This document shows, piece after piece, positions 45,325 to 55,715 of a stretch of DNA of 64,000 nucleotides. The position numbers were made by a program, and so were the translations under genes. Under the pieces are notes generated by a model. The model was given only the letters and a program-made list of their open reading frames with translations, did no database searches and was not told the origin of the DNA. This stretch comes from Amphiura filiformis (Eukaryota > Echinodermata > Ophiuroidea > Amphilepidida > Amphiuridae), in NCBI RefSeq assembly GCF_039555335.1, contig NC_092637.1:44967613-45031612 (forward strand), written 5' to 3'. The stretch's first letter is position 1; the number at the start of each line of letters is the position of its first letter.

Positions 45325-46677
45325 ATGTCAGTCGCTAATCATCACTCTTGCCCTTGTTCCAAGTCCGAAACGGACCTCTTCAGCGTGCCACCTACGCAGA
45401 CGGATATCTTGAGTAGTCAGTTTGTGGAATTTAAACCCCTCAATGCCGTGACCGGCGACGGGCCCCTGGAATTTACGGTACCCGGATCCCCGGACAACTA
45501 CTTGGATCTCTTCCAGACTCAACTGTACTTGCGAGTGAAAATCGTCAATCCCGATGGAACCAACCTACCCGCCAATGCCCTGTGCGGACCCGCCAACCTT
45601 TTTCTCCACTCTTTGTTTAATCAAGTGGACGTCTACTTGAACGATAGGATGGTGAGCGTCGCTTCCAACACGTACCCTTACCGCGCCATGATCGAGACGC
45701 TGTTGACGTACGGTTCGGACGCGATGAAATCTCAACTGACCAGCTCGCTCTTCTACAAGGACACCTCTGGTCGGATGGACGTCGCAAATCCAACCGCTGC
45801 CGATAATCAAGCCAACTTGGGTTTGAAGAAACGATACCAATTTACTCAACAAAGTCGAGTGGTGGACATGGTTGGAATGCTGCACGCCGACATCTTCTGT
45901 CAGGAAAAATTTCTGCTCAACGGCGTGGAACTCAAACTCAAACTTCACCGAAGCAAGAACGCATTCTGTCTCCTGCGCGCCAATGACGACGACTTGGATG
46001 CCCAGCCCGAATACAAGGTTCAGATTATGGACGCTACCTTGCTGGTTCGATCCGCCAAACTTAATCCTACCCTGATGATGCAGCACGCCAAAGAGTTGGA
46101 GCGAGGAGTCACCGCCAAGTACCCTATACGGAGGGTAGATGTCAAAAGTTTCTCCATACCTCAGGGGAACTTGTCTTTCGTCAGAGAGAGCCTTTTTACG
46201 GGACAATTGCCGAGAAGTATCGTCTTCGGCATGGTCGATAACACCGCCTACAACGGAACGTACCCCCGGAACCCGTACCACTTTAAACATTTCGACCTCA
46301 ATTACGCGGCATTGCACTGCAACGGCGAGACGATCCCTTGGAAACCTCTCAGACTTCGATTCGACACTCCCAACGCAAAGGATCACATAATGGCGTACCA
46401 GACCTTGTTTCAGGGTACTAACATCTTGCACAAGGACCACGGAGTACCTATCGATCGTGAAGAGTTTGCCGACGGATACAGTTTGTTCGCCTTCGACCTT
46501 TCGCCCGACGCTTCCGACGGAGCTCACTTGAACCCTATACAGACCGGTTCGATTCGTCTAGAGCTACAGTTTCAGAACCCGCTGCCCAACACCGTCAATC
46601 TCATCGTGTACGCCGAGTGGGATTCCATGGTGGAAATTAACAAATCGAGACACGTCATCGCTGACTTTGAACGTTAA
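45325..46677 (+). CDS. MCP: Major capsid protein (double jelly-roll)
   Basis: The protein is 450 aa and intact. It has the hallmark N-terminal region (TDLFSVPPTQTDILSSQFVE), NYLDLFQTQLYLRVKIV, and LFLHSLFNQVDVYLNDRMVS with TYPYRAMIETLLTYG, a set I know from Polinton capsid proteins often labelled F54H12.2-like in animal genomes. Two beta-rich halves (about 30-240 and 240-440) fit the double jelly-roll fold that forms capsids in PRD1/adenovirus-lineage viruses. It follows the core-like gene by 5 bp and precedes the protease by 2 bp, so the three probably form one late transcription block. A 320-codon open frame on the opposite strand (45565-46527) is a composition shadow. Confidence 0.9.
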   Translation: MSVANHHSCPCSKSETDLFSVPPTQTDILSSQFVEFKPLNAVTGDGPLEFTVPGSPDNYLDLFQTQLYLRVKIVNPDGTNLPANALCGPANLFLHSLFNQVDVYLNDRMVSVASNTYPYRAMIETLLTYGSDAMKSQLTSSLFYKDTSGRMDVANPTAADNQANLGLKKRYQFTQQSRVVDMVGMLHADIFCQEKFLLNGVELKLKLHRSKNAFCLLRANDDDLDAQPEYKVQIMDATLLVRSAKLNPTLMMQHAKELERGVTAKYPIRRVDVKSFSIPQGNLSFVRESLFTGQLPRSIVFGMVDNTAYNGTYPRNPYHFKHFDLNYAALHCNGETIPWKPLRLRFDTPNAKDHIMAYQTLFQGTNILHKDHGVPIDREEFADGYSLFAFDLSPDASDGAHLNPIQTGSIRLELQFQNPLPNTVNLIVYAEWDSMVEINKSRHVIADFER

Positions 46678-46679
46678 GG

Positions 46680-47201
46680 ATGGATACGGTAGAACTGCTT
46701 CGCAACGTCGAATCGGACGACGTCGTTCGTCGAACTTTCGGAGGAGTCCTACCCAGGGACAAACTACCCGACCGTATCGAAACATTTCCCGTTTCCTTCA
46801 TCGTCAATACGGACAGTAGCCGAGAAGAGGGCAGCCATTGGGTGGTGTTTTACCTCCAAAACGAAGATTACGGGGACTTTTTCGACTCTTACGGTAATTC
46901 TCCCCCATCGTTAGCCGCGGAATTTGAGGATTTTCTAAAAAACAATGTCATAAATTATTCTTACAACGATAAAAGATTGCAGGGAGATTTCAGTACCGTA
47001 TGCGGACAATTCTGCCTCTTTTACCTATATCATCGATGTCGCGGTTACGATATGCGCGAAATTACCCGCATGTTCCATAAAGACGCGGACATCAACGACG
47101 TTCTGGTCAACGAGTTTGTGAATTTACAGTACGACGATAATCAACACGTACTCGACGGAGATTATATCGTAAATCAGATTGTGCGACCTTTTAAAAAGTA
47201 G
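46680..47201 (+). CDS. PRO: Adenovirus-type capsid maturation cysteine protease
   Basis: The protein is 173 aa. The catalytic set of the C5/Ulp1-like fold is visible: His53 in GSHWVVFYL, Asp69 in FFDSYG, a candidate oxyanion Gln101 and nucleophile Cys108 in TVCGQFCLFYL. The length is slightly below adenain (about 200 aa). It probably cleaves capsid and core proteins during virion maturation. The ATG is 2 bp after the MCP stop. An AATAAA at 47243-47248, 42 bp beyond the stop, is a likely poly(A) signal for the rightward block. Confidence 0.9.
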   Translation: MDTVELLRNVESDDVVRRTFGGVLPRDKLPDRIETFPVSFIVNTDSSREEGSHWVVFYLQNEDYGDFFDSYGNSPPSLAAEFEDFLKNNVINYSYNDKRLQGDFSTVCGQFCLFYLYHRCRGYDMREITRMFHKDADINDVLVNEFVNLQYDDNQHVLDGDYIVNQIVRPFKK

Positions 47202-47242
47202 AATTTAGTTGAAATGCATGCGTGTAATCATTGAAGTTAGTT

Positions 47243-47293
47243 AATAAACAACAAAGAAGACAAAACCGTGTTAATTTTTTATTTTTTTTTATT
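47243..47293. terminator. Convergent poly(A) signals between protease and PC4-like gene 2
   Basis: AATAAA on the plus strand at 47243-47248 serves the rightward block. On the minus strand AATAAA at 47288-47293 overlaps the stop codon (47292-47294) of PC4-like gene 2. The two transcription units converge here within 90 bp. Confidence 0.6.
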
Positions 47294-47741
47294 AAAGAAT
47301 CGTTTCTAATTCGTTATTATCTCCTTCTTTATCCTCCATTGCCCGTATGGCATCATCAATCTTGGGCGAGGCATCTTTCAAAGCCGTCCACTGATCCAGG
47401 GTCAGATTTATCCCTTTTCGTCGAAATCCGGCTGTCCATTCTTGGGTAACGGGGTCTCTGGAGTAATCGCGGATGTTCACGTACACTTTACCTTTAAAAG
47501 ATTGTACGACGACGAAACGATCGCAGTCCGAAATGGGAACCCTCAATATCTCGTCGGATAATACAGTTGGTCTCATCGGGCGCTGTTCCATGGGGTGAGG
47601 TTTCTTATACGGCGATGCTTTTTCCCGTTTACGCCACGCTTTAATATCTTTTCCTAAGGCACTCTCCTCTTCCCATTCCGAAGTCATTTTAATCAGTTGA
47701 TAGTCGTTACTCTGATCTCCGTAATCATGCGTTGCAGACAT
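47292..47741 (-). CDS. PC4/p15-like protein 2
   Basis: The protein is 149 aa on the minus strand, converging on the protease gene. Residues about 75-131 match PC4: FVVVQSFKGKVYVNIRDY, then RRKGINLTLDQWTALK. The N-terminus is charged (SEWEEESALGKDIKAWRKRE), the tail acidic. It is a clearer PC4 match than gene 1 and lacks the hydrophobic segment. It has its own TATA-like box (TATAAATA, 47809-47802), about 60 bp ahead of the ATG. PC4 proteins bind single-stranded DNA and act in transcription and replication. Its position next to the right terminus and separate promoter suggest an early regulatory or SSB role, by inference. Confidence 0.8.
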   Translation of the reverse strand: MSATHDYGDQSNDYQLIKMTSEWEEESALGKDIKAWRKREKASPYKKPHPMEQRPMRPTVLSDEILRVPISDCDRFVVVQSFKGKVYVNIRDYSRDPVTQEWTAGFRRKGINLTLDQWTALKDASPKIDDAIRAMEDKEGDNNELETIL

Positions 47742-48020
47742 TGCGATCCGATCCTCTTGAAATCTCAGGAAAAGTGATGTTAACGAGAATCGATCGCTCC
47801 TATTTATACACTCCGTTCACGTATTTGAAACGTCGCGTCTCGTTAATATTTTTAAAACGCGAAAAGAACATTTTAGAAACATTCATACCCCTCATTAAAT
47901 ATTCATCGACACGCCCCTCATTAAATATGCATCGTCACGTCCCCTCATGAATATGTAAATTAGTTTGATCATGACGTCATGCGAGGTTTTTTAAATTTTT
48001 TAGCACATATACACATCGTT
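47742..48020. other. Polinton right-arm non-coding spacer
   Basis: The stretch holds the promoter of PC4-like gene 2 and, at about 47880-47960, three degenerate copies of CCCCTCATTAAATATTCATCG-like motifs plus a CATGACGTCATG palindrome. These echo the ATTCATGA and TGACGTCA motifs of the adjoining TIR. No gene. Confidence 0.5.
47801..47810 (-). promoter_or_regulatory. TATA box for PC4-like gene 2
   Basis: On the minus strand GTATAAATAG lies 60 bp upstream of the ATG at 47741, the right distance for a start site about 30 bp downstream and a short leader. Confidence 0.55.
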
Positions 48021-48404
48021 ATGAAATAAATTCAAATGAAATAAAATAAAAGCGACCCTTTCATCATATCTATCATATTCGTGACGCCACGTTTCGCCAC
48101 GCCCACCTCGTGAATATTCGTGCTAATTAGCATCTCATGAATATTCATATATGCTAATTAGCCACGCCCACTTCATGAATATTCATATTATGCTAATTAG
48201 CCACGCCCTTTTCATGAATATGCAAATCGACCTTTGACCCCTGATGACCTTTGACACGGAAGTGACGTCATCGTGACCTTTGACCCGGAAGTGACGTCAT
48301 CGTGACCTTTGACACGTGACCTTTGACCTCGCTTGACCTTTGATCCGGAAGTGACGTCATCGTGACCTTTGACCTAGCGTACAAAAAAGACTACTATAAC
48401 TACT
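48021..48404. repeat. Polinton right terminal inverted repeat
   Basis: 384 bp, inverse of 32523-32892, ending GACTACTATAACTACT. It differs from the left arm by about three substitutions and one 14 bp extra segment (GTGTCAAAGGTCAC read on the minus strand). The same DR1-like, CRE and ETS-like modules are present. Confidence 0.95.
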
Positions 48405-48410
48405 CATGGT
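48405..48410. repeat. Polinton target-site duplication, right copy (CATGGT)
   Basis: It matches 32517-32522. Removing the element and one copy restores an open minus-strand reading through the site (EITEY-HARFLKD), which confirms the boundary independently. Confidence 0.93.
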
Positions 48411-48595
48411 ATTCTGTGATTTCTATTCCATCAGACAATATTTGATGATATCTTTTCTTTATGTCACTCATTGTCAATACGTTTTGCCGTTCCAGTATCT
48501 TCTCTTGGATTCCACTTGCTAGGAAATCAAAAGCAGGGTCAGCAGATAGGCCTATACTTGAGGGGGTGAATCATCATTAGACAGTCTAGGTTTCT
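48411..48595 (-). pseudogene. Decayed uncharacterised-family gene, middle exon part
   Basis: On the minus strand the frame reads through SGIQEKILERQNVLTMSDIK and LSDGIEITEY into the exon that resumes at 32522 beyond the Polinton. Upstream the frame meets a stop (near 48550) and then LINE D. It belongs with 29771-32522 and 52212-52435. Confidence 0.6.
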
Positions 48596-48599
48596 TTAT

Positions 48600-51500
48600 C
48601 TTAGTGAACGGCAGATAACACGAGTGATCTCAGTCGAAAGGAAATTTCGTTACTTAAAATAGATGAATATGTATGTAATAAATGTTCCAAAATCAATGAT
48701 GTGAATACAGATAATGATGAGGATTCTGATGGCGATAATGACCTTATGAATGAATCTGGAGAAACAATCCACGTATCGGATATTAATATAGACAAATATG
48801 ATAAAATGATGTTTAATCCAATTAGATTTCAAAATAATAACAAAAATGACGAATTTATTGAAATGAACAAAATACCAGAATGCAATTATTTAACACCGGA
48901 AGAATTCAGCCAAAAATATATTGATACCAATAGTGAACTCTCCATACTGAATGTTAACATTAAAAGTATCAAGAAAAATTTTGAAAAATTGAAAGAAAAC
49001 ATTAAGACCTTAAATCACGAATTTAACATCATTGGCCTATCTGAAACCCACTTAAAAGAATCGCCATCCGAATACTTCAACTTAAATGGTTATAATATGG
49101 AATATACAAACAGAACAGAAAGAGAAAAAGGGGGTGTTTGTTTATATATTTCCACTTCAATCAAATATAAACTGAGATCTGATCTTTGTATTTCAAACTC
49201 TAATTTTGAATCTTGTTTTGTAGAAATAGAAAGAGAAAATACACGAAATATGTTAGTAGGTGCTATTTATCGTGCACATACGAAAATTGAGCATTTCATC
49301 AAAGATATTGGTCCTATTTTTGATCAAATAACTAAAGAAAATAAGGAATGCTATCTAATGGGGATTTTAATATAGACTTGTTAAAGGATGACTGTCACAA
49401 ACAAACTCATGAGTATCTTAATCTTGTTTATTCATATTCGTTCATGCCAACAATTTACAAACCAACTAGAATAACTGAACATAGTGCAACCATTATTGAT
49501 AATATACTTACAACGATGTAAACTCAGAAATAATAGTTACTGATGTCAGTGATCATCTATTAACTATAGTACTCAAAAATCGGGCAGTAAGAAAAACATC
49601 GCCTGATGAAAGAAATTATTTTTATAAGAGGAATCATAATACTTGTAATATAAATAATTTGAAGCAAAAACTTTCCAATGTGAATTGGCATGCTGAACTG
49701 GATAATGAAGATGTAAATGATAGTTACAATAAGTTTATACGTATTTTCAATAATGTATATAATGAATGTGTGCCTTTGACAAAACACAAGAGTAATAATA
49801 AAAAGAACCAAAATTTCCTTGGATAAGTAGAGGTCTTCTCAAAAGTATATAAAAACTAAGAATAAGATGTATAAGAGGTATATACAAAAGCCATGTGATG
49901 AAACGCTTGAGTCATTCAAAACATATAGAAATAAGTTAAACACGTTAATACGAAAATCAAAAAGAGAGTATTATAAAAAGAAATTTGAATCTGTTAAACA
50001 CAATCTACAAAAACATGGAAAACAATAAATAGTATTATTGGACGTAACAACAAAAGAAATATGCAAGCTAAATTCAAAAATGATGAAGGCGAAACGGTGT
50101 CAGATCCCCAGAAAATTTCAAATGAATTTAATAAATATTTTGTTAACATCGGACCTAAATTAGCTTCCAAGATTACAACAAATGGCAAGAAGTACTATGA
50201 TTATTTAAAGAGCCCATTAAGCAGTAGCATGTACATGAAACCAATTGTTGAAGAAGACGTTATAAAAATAATACATAAATTTAATCAAAACAAGAGTGCT
50301 GGTCACGATACTATTGGCAATTACGTGGTAAAAAGGATTGCAAAGGAAATATCGATTCCATTAACTATTATATTCAACCTGTCTATTACTGCTGGTGTAG
50401 TACCAAATGAGTTAAAGATCGCAAAGGTAATTCCCATTTATAAGAAAGAAAATCCAGAAGTTTTCTCAAACTATCGTCCAGTTTCTGTTCTGCCATGCTT
50501 TTCAAAAATACTTGAAAGGCTTGTGTTCAACAGATGCATACATTACATTGATAAATATGAAATTCTAAATGATAAGCAATTTGGCTTTAGATCTAAACAT
50601 TCTACCTATATGGCTATCTTGGAATTTATTGACAAAATTAGTAATGCTGTCGAAAACAATGAGACAACTGTTGGGATTTTCTTAGATTTGTCAAAAGCCT
50701 TTGACACTATCGACCATAGTATTTTATTACATAAACTGGAACATTATGGTTTTAGAGGAAACGTTTTAAAATGGTTTAAAGATTACTTACATAATAGAAA
50801 ACAGTATGTGTATTACAATTCTTGTAAATCTGAACATAAAGAAATAATATGTGGAGTAGCTCAAGGCTCCATCCTAGGCCCATTATTGTTCATTTTGTAT
50901 GTTAATGATATCATAAATACTTCCACCATTCTAAAATTTGTCTTGTTTGCCGATGATACTACTATAACTTATTCACATAAGGACATTGTGTCCAAATACG
51001 ATCTTATCAACAATGAATTAAAAGAAGTAAATAATTGGTTTAAGGCTAATAAGCTATCAGTGAATGCAAGCAAGACTAATTATATGGTGCTTGGTACACA
51101 TCACAAAACATCACACGTATTGTACAATGTTACTAAAAATATTATATTAGATAATGTAATCCTGGAAAGGTTGAATAAGACCAAATTTCTTGGAGTGACA
51201 ATTGATGAGAATTTAACTTGGAAATTTCATATTACCAACATCTCAAAGAATATATCTAGAGGTGTTGGTGTAATAAACCAACTGAAACATTTTGTCCCCG
51301 AGCGAATAATGTATTCACTATATTGTACTTTAATACTTCCTTACATAAACTATGGTATCTTAGCATGGGGAAATACTTGTCAAAAATATTTGGAAAAGAT
51401 TTTCAAACTTCAAAAAAAGCCCTTAGAATGATATCGAATAGTCACTTTTTAAGTCACTCAGCCCCTATTTTCAAGAATTACAATTTGCTTAATGTTTATG

Positions 51501-52180
51501 ATAGTTATGATCTCGAACTAAGCACTTTTATGTACAAGTATAATACCAATCAGTTACCAAAGGCCTTCAATAGTTATTTTGTTGAGCAGAGGAATCACCT
51601 CAGGTATCACACAAGAAACGCTGAAGATTACAAGATCCGTCTTACAAAAACAGAGTTTGCTAACAAAACAATAAGAACCGCCGGGCCAAGAAAATGGCAT
51701 TCGATTGACAGATGCGCCAAAACGGCTACATCAGTAAAACTCTTTAGATCCCAAATTAAAACAAACCTTATAGAAATGTACACTTAATACCTCTTAGTTT
51801 GGATTTACTTATTTTTATTTTTCTACCTTTCAAAACCAAAAAATCGATTAAAATTAGGTGGTCTCTTAGCATTTATACTATATTCACAAAATGTCAGCTT
51901 TCTTGTGCGATATACGTACGTGAGCAAATGTTATGAAATCCTAATTTATATTCTGCATGTTCTTTATTCATCATTTTATTGCTGCTTAGTTCGTTCTACA
52001 TGAATGTATGAAAGAGGGTGGGGTGTTTGTATGTATGTAATTGTATTTTATTAGACAAATTAAGAAACTTAGGCTAAGGTTAAGGGGTGCTTGTTCAGGC
52101 CTTTTTGGCCTTCTGAGCATCTCCTCATTCAAATGTGTTGTTTTGCTGTTATTGTATTGTTGTATTTTGAATGAAATAAA

Positions 52181-52211
<31 letters not shown>
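48600..52211 (+). pseudogene. Decayed LINE D with (GATT)n tail
   Basis: Endonuclease at 48701-49375 (LNVNIKSIKKNFEKL, GLSETHLKES, GAIYRAHTKIEHF) breaks just before the GDFN box. 49376-50060 carries frame-broken remains (PTRITEHSATIIDNI, SDHLLTIVL). RT at 50061-51431 shows [50 protein letters not shown] (P to A in GVPQGS) and catalytic LFADDTT. The C-terminus shifts frame at about 51420 and ends at TAA 51785-51787. The 3-prime UTR finishes AATGAAATAAA followed by six or seven GATT repeats (52176-52210), a typical CR1/L2-group tail. It is close kin to LINE B. It interrupts the uncharacterised gene; the exact 5-prime edge and duplication are unclear. Confidence 0.85.
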
Positions 52212-52435
52212 GGTATTTTACTTTGTCAGCTATAAGATCTCGATTTTGAAAGTGCACCAAAAAGTCTCCGATCATTATTTGATGCAGCAGAGTCCTTCAG
52301 TGCATCAGCGGCTTGTTCATTGTGGCACTCTCTAATATTTATTGTTCTTTTTCCCATTGCGTTTATGCCATTTTGACTTTTGACATATTACACACTTGCT
52401 ATTGTCAATGACGGAAAATTGGGACCGAGAAGATC
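52212..52435 (-). pseudogene. Decayed uncharacterised-family gene, N-terminal part
   Basis: On the minus strand, KCVICQKSKWHKRNGKK (a CxxC start) is followed, after a frame change near 52340, by IRECHNEQAADALKDSAASN and LLVHFQNRDLIADKVKYH, which ends exactly at the LINE D tail. This matches the N-terminal layout of the family whose later parts lie at 48411-48595 and 29771-32522. Confidence 0.55.
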
Positions 52436-53590
52436 GACGTAGATGGTTGATTTGCATCAACGGCGGGCCTCAGATGAGTTGATGTTTTAGGATTTGTTTT
52501 TACATAGCGCAGAATATGGTCTTTGTTAGATATAAATATAATTAAGGTTACACTGCTTGTATTAATAACCACCTTTAGGTCCAGTGTCCCAGTGGTTCAT
52601 CATTACACTAGCAATCAGATCATTGCGTTTATATGCAGCTTCCCTAAATGTCTGCCATGTTTTGGATGTAAATTAAAGGTCTGATTTGGAAAGAGCATAA
52701 GCAGATGGTCGACAAAGGCAATTCTTGAGATTCAAATTTTGATTACTTTCTTTGATCATATTTGTAAAAAGTCTTGGACTATTCGCATACTTCGCCATGT
52801 CCTTTTATTCAAGTAATAAACTAGGCTCAGCAACTGCAGAGGTGTGATTTGTTTAATCTGAAAGCAACCAGTTGAGAAAAATAATGCTAATTGATGATCA
52901 ATAATAACTTTCTTATCAACAAGATATCCGTTGTTCCACACATGTCTCTCAAATTCTCTCAATATTTATTTTTCAATATTAATTTTATAGTATCTCAATA
53001 TCTGATTGAATTTTTACCATAAGAATATAATGTAGACCTTACCAATCAACATTGTTCAAATTGCTTGATGTTGCGAGCATGAGATTTTACCGATGTGGAA
53101 AAACGTAACTGGCGCGTCTTAGAGCAATCGTTTTTTGTCACCTACATTCCGTTATAAAAATTATCACAGGGTCTTCAGATTTGTGATTTTGTTATCTGAA
53201 AGCAACCAAATAAACAAATGATATAAGCGTGATCAATTTTACTTCTCCACGTACAAGAAATGATCTGTTGTTGTAAGTTAAACTCATGGTCATTGTACAC
53301 CAAAATACTATTGTATTGTGAGCATACTATGCAGACACTAACTCTCATGTATATATGCTACCGATGTGCCAACACTGTACTGTCATGTTAGATTACCCGC
53401 GTTATTGCCATCAACATTCTTTTTTAATCTTCAGGTGTGGAACGACCTTGTGTTTTGTTTCTTTTTACTGAAATCCCTCTTTGTATTATCATCCTTTGCT
53501 TGATGTATCTATCACTTCCACTTGAAAATGCGTTTGCTAAAAAAAAAAAAAAAAAAAGCAAAGGACCGTTTCTACGCGCTCTGGTCATTT
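52436..53590. other. Non-coding AT-rich DNA
   Basis: No domain-bearing frame. A poly(A) tract of about 18 A lies at about 53541-53558 and CCAATCCAATCCAATC at 53599-53614, just before LINE E. Confidence 0.5.
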
Positions 53591-53614
53591 AGCGCTATTT
53601 CCAATCCAATCCAA

Positions 53615-54960
53615 TCTTGATCGTAATGATCTTCAGAACTACAGACCCATTGCCAACCTTATGTTCATCTTGAAGGTACTCGAAAGAGTTGTTGCTGCTC
53701 AGCTTAAGACTTACCTGCAAAGCAATGACTTATTTTCCAGTGCACAATCAGCTTATCGCTGCCATCATTCGACTGAGACTGCGTTATTGCGAGTCCAAAA
53801 CGATCTTCTCCCTGCCATCGACAAAGGACAGGAAGCAGTGCTTGTCCTTCTAGACTATTCAGCAGCCTTCGATACAATAGATCATGATGTTTTGTTTCAG
53901 CGATTGAAGGACAAATATGGTATTGGAGGAACTGTTCTGAATTGGTTCGTTTCGTACCTGAAAAATCGTGTTCAAGCCGTTGTGGTCGAAGATACAATTT
54001 CAGATGCATTTCAACTGCCATGGGGAGTTCCACAAGGGTCTGTCAAAGGACTTTAGACTTTGTGTTATACACAGGCCCGTTAAGCGATGTTATCAATGTG
54101 CACACAGCTATCCAACATATCAATTACGCTGACGATACCCAATTGTACTTAATCCTTAAACCGTCTGAGGACCTGCAAGGGATTAGTAGACTCGAAGCAT
54201 GTGTTGCAGATGTTCGGTCATGGACAATTCATAATAAGCTGATGCTTAACGATACCAAAACTGAAATAATCCATATCAGATCGAAATTCCGCAAGTCATC
54301 ACCGCTTCCTATTGTGAATATTAAAGGTGCTGAAATATAGTCTTCCTCTTCTGCTAAAGACCTTGGTGTCATCATAGATAGTACTTTACAAATGAAACAA
54401 CACGTTCGCAATGTATGTCGGTCTGCCTCTTATGGTGTATATAAAATTGGAAAGCTCAGGAAATACTTGGATCATAGCTCCACCGAGCGCCTGGTTCATG
54501 CCTTCATATCCTCCCGATTAGACTGCAACAATAGTCTCCTTTACGGTTTACCATCATGTGACATTGCACCTCTTCAACGTATCCCAAATGCAGCAGCAAG
54601 ACTTGTTACTCTCGCCAAGCGCCGTGACCACATTACACCTGTCCGCCGGAAGCTACATTGGTTACCGGTTAAACATCGTGTACTGTTCAAGATCTTGCTG
54701 CTAACTTTCAAAGCTAAACACGGTCTCGCTCCAAAATACATCATTGAACTCATTTCAGACTATGCTCCTACCACAACAATCTCTCTCAGATCTTCAAAAC
54801 AGACTCTTCTCAAACCCGGTCCGCGTACAAACACCGCGTTTTATGGTGACAGAGCCTTTCGATTTGGATTTGGAAGATACCTTCTCTTAAATAACAGTAT
54901 TGCGAACCACCAGCATACATAACTCGATGTAGAGAGTCTTTCCGATTCAGAGGAAATATT
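53615..54960 (+). pseudogene. Decayed L2-like LINE E, 5-prime truncated reverse transcriptase
   Basis: It starts abruptly within RT (NDLQNYRPIANL). RT motifs: SAYRCHHSTETALLRVQNDL, LLDYSAAFDTIDHDVL, GVPQGSV (frame break near 54045), catalytic INYADDTQLYL, then after a stop at 54338-54340 the C-terminal block KDLGVIIDSTLQMKQHV, HAFISSRLDCNNSLLYGLP, RKLHWLPVKHRVLFKILLLT and YGDRAFRF. Wording is that of the L2/CR1 group. No endonuclease. Coding remains fade by about 54960. Confidence 0.85.
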
Positions 54961-55370
54961 GCAATTACACACCTTATTACCTTTTAACAATAACCATTGA
55001 CACTAGCACATATCAGAGAAGATGTAAGAAAAGGAGGGAGAACAGAATTATATCCTTGAGATAATCCCGTAGGTAATCCTGTTGCATCTATTCATAGTCC
55101 TTTATTCTCAAGTGGTGGGTTAACCAGCAATTAACAATGAGAGGACATTCCTGAACCTCGTTCAGTTGGGGATGATTTGAAGTGACCGCCAATTATGACC
55201 ATTTGATATTCAATACCAGCAATGTGAAAAAAAAATAATGTAGTGCCAAAATAATGTACCCTTTTATACGGAAGGAGCAAAGTTTAACAAGTTATAACTC
55301 CGCTTCTGCAGTACGAATGTCAGCGGCGAATGTCAGGTTATTATTTCCCAATCTTTAAAAAAAATGCAGG

Positions 55371-55445
55371 CAGAGGTGGGAATCGATCTCGGTACCTCCC
55401 GGTTAAACAGCACTGTGCAAGACCACTAGGCCAACTAAATATCTG
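55371..55445 (-). other. tRNA-like relic / SINE head
   Basis: On the minus strand, box A-like TTGGCCTAGTGGTCTTG (about 55417-55434) is followed at the right spacing by box B-like GAGATCGATTCCCACC (about 55372-55388). It does not fold into a clean cloverleaf by eye, so it is a pseudogene or SINE rather than a functional tRNA. Confidence 0.45.
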
Positions 55446-55715
55446 TTGTGAGATGTGTGACATTAATCTTTGATATTGCTTAATGGAACAAATCGCGGAA
55501 TTAAATCAGTAATAAAAGAAGTAGATTCTTATATAGCGGTCAAATTGGATAAAAAGGGAAATATTTGTCCCTGCTCTAAAGAAAATATTGGTTAGAAAAT
55601 TATCAAATAAATTTAAATTAAAAATTGAGATTTTATATTTATTTCTTTCACGAGGCGGCATTATCACAGAAAAAGACTGTATAAGCTAAAAACTCGACCC
55701 TCATCACTAGATACT

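Larger units (their letters stand above)
32523..48404. mobile_element. Polinton/Maverick virus-like transposon, 15,882 bp, nearly intact
   Basis: It has terminal inverted repeats at 32523-32892 and 48021-48404, a 6 bp target duplication, and the diagnostic gene set: protein-primed PolB, A32-type ATPase, chromodomain integrase, minor and major capsid proteins and adenovirus-type protease, plus two PC4-like genes and small basic proteins. Ten genes run rightward and one leftward at the right end. The left 2.4 kb is AT-rich non-coding DNA with a satellite-like tract and a hAT-type MITE. Coding DNA from 36.6 to 47.2 kb is visibly richer in GC and CpG than the host DNA. TIR arms differ at about three positions plus one 14 bp indel, so the insertion is young. 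PolB has a one-base frame break, so this copy is probably not autonomous as sequenced. Confidence 0.95.

Noticed and set aside
45565-46527. 320-codon open frame antisense to the major capsid gene
   Set aside because: It lies entirely inside the MCP gene and shows no domain logic; stop-poor antisense frames are expected from GC-rich codon use.
32523-48404. Possibility that the element is an adenovirus or adomavirus integration
   Set aside because: Retrovirus-type integrase with chromodomain, 6 bp duplication and TIRs identify a Polinton/Maverick; adenoviruses lack an integrase.
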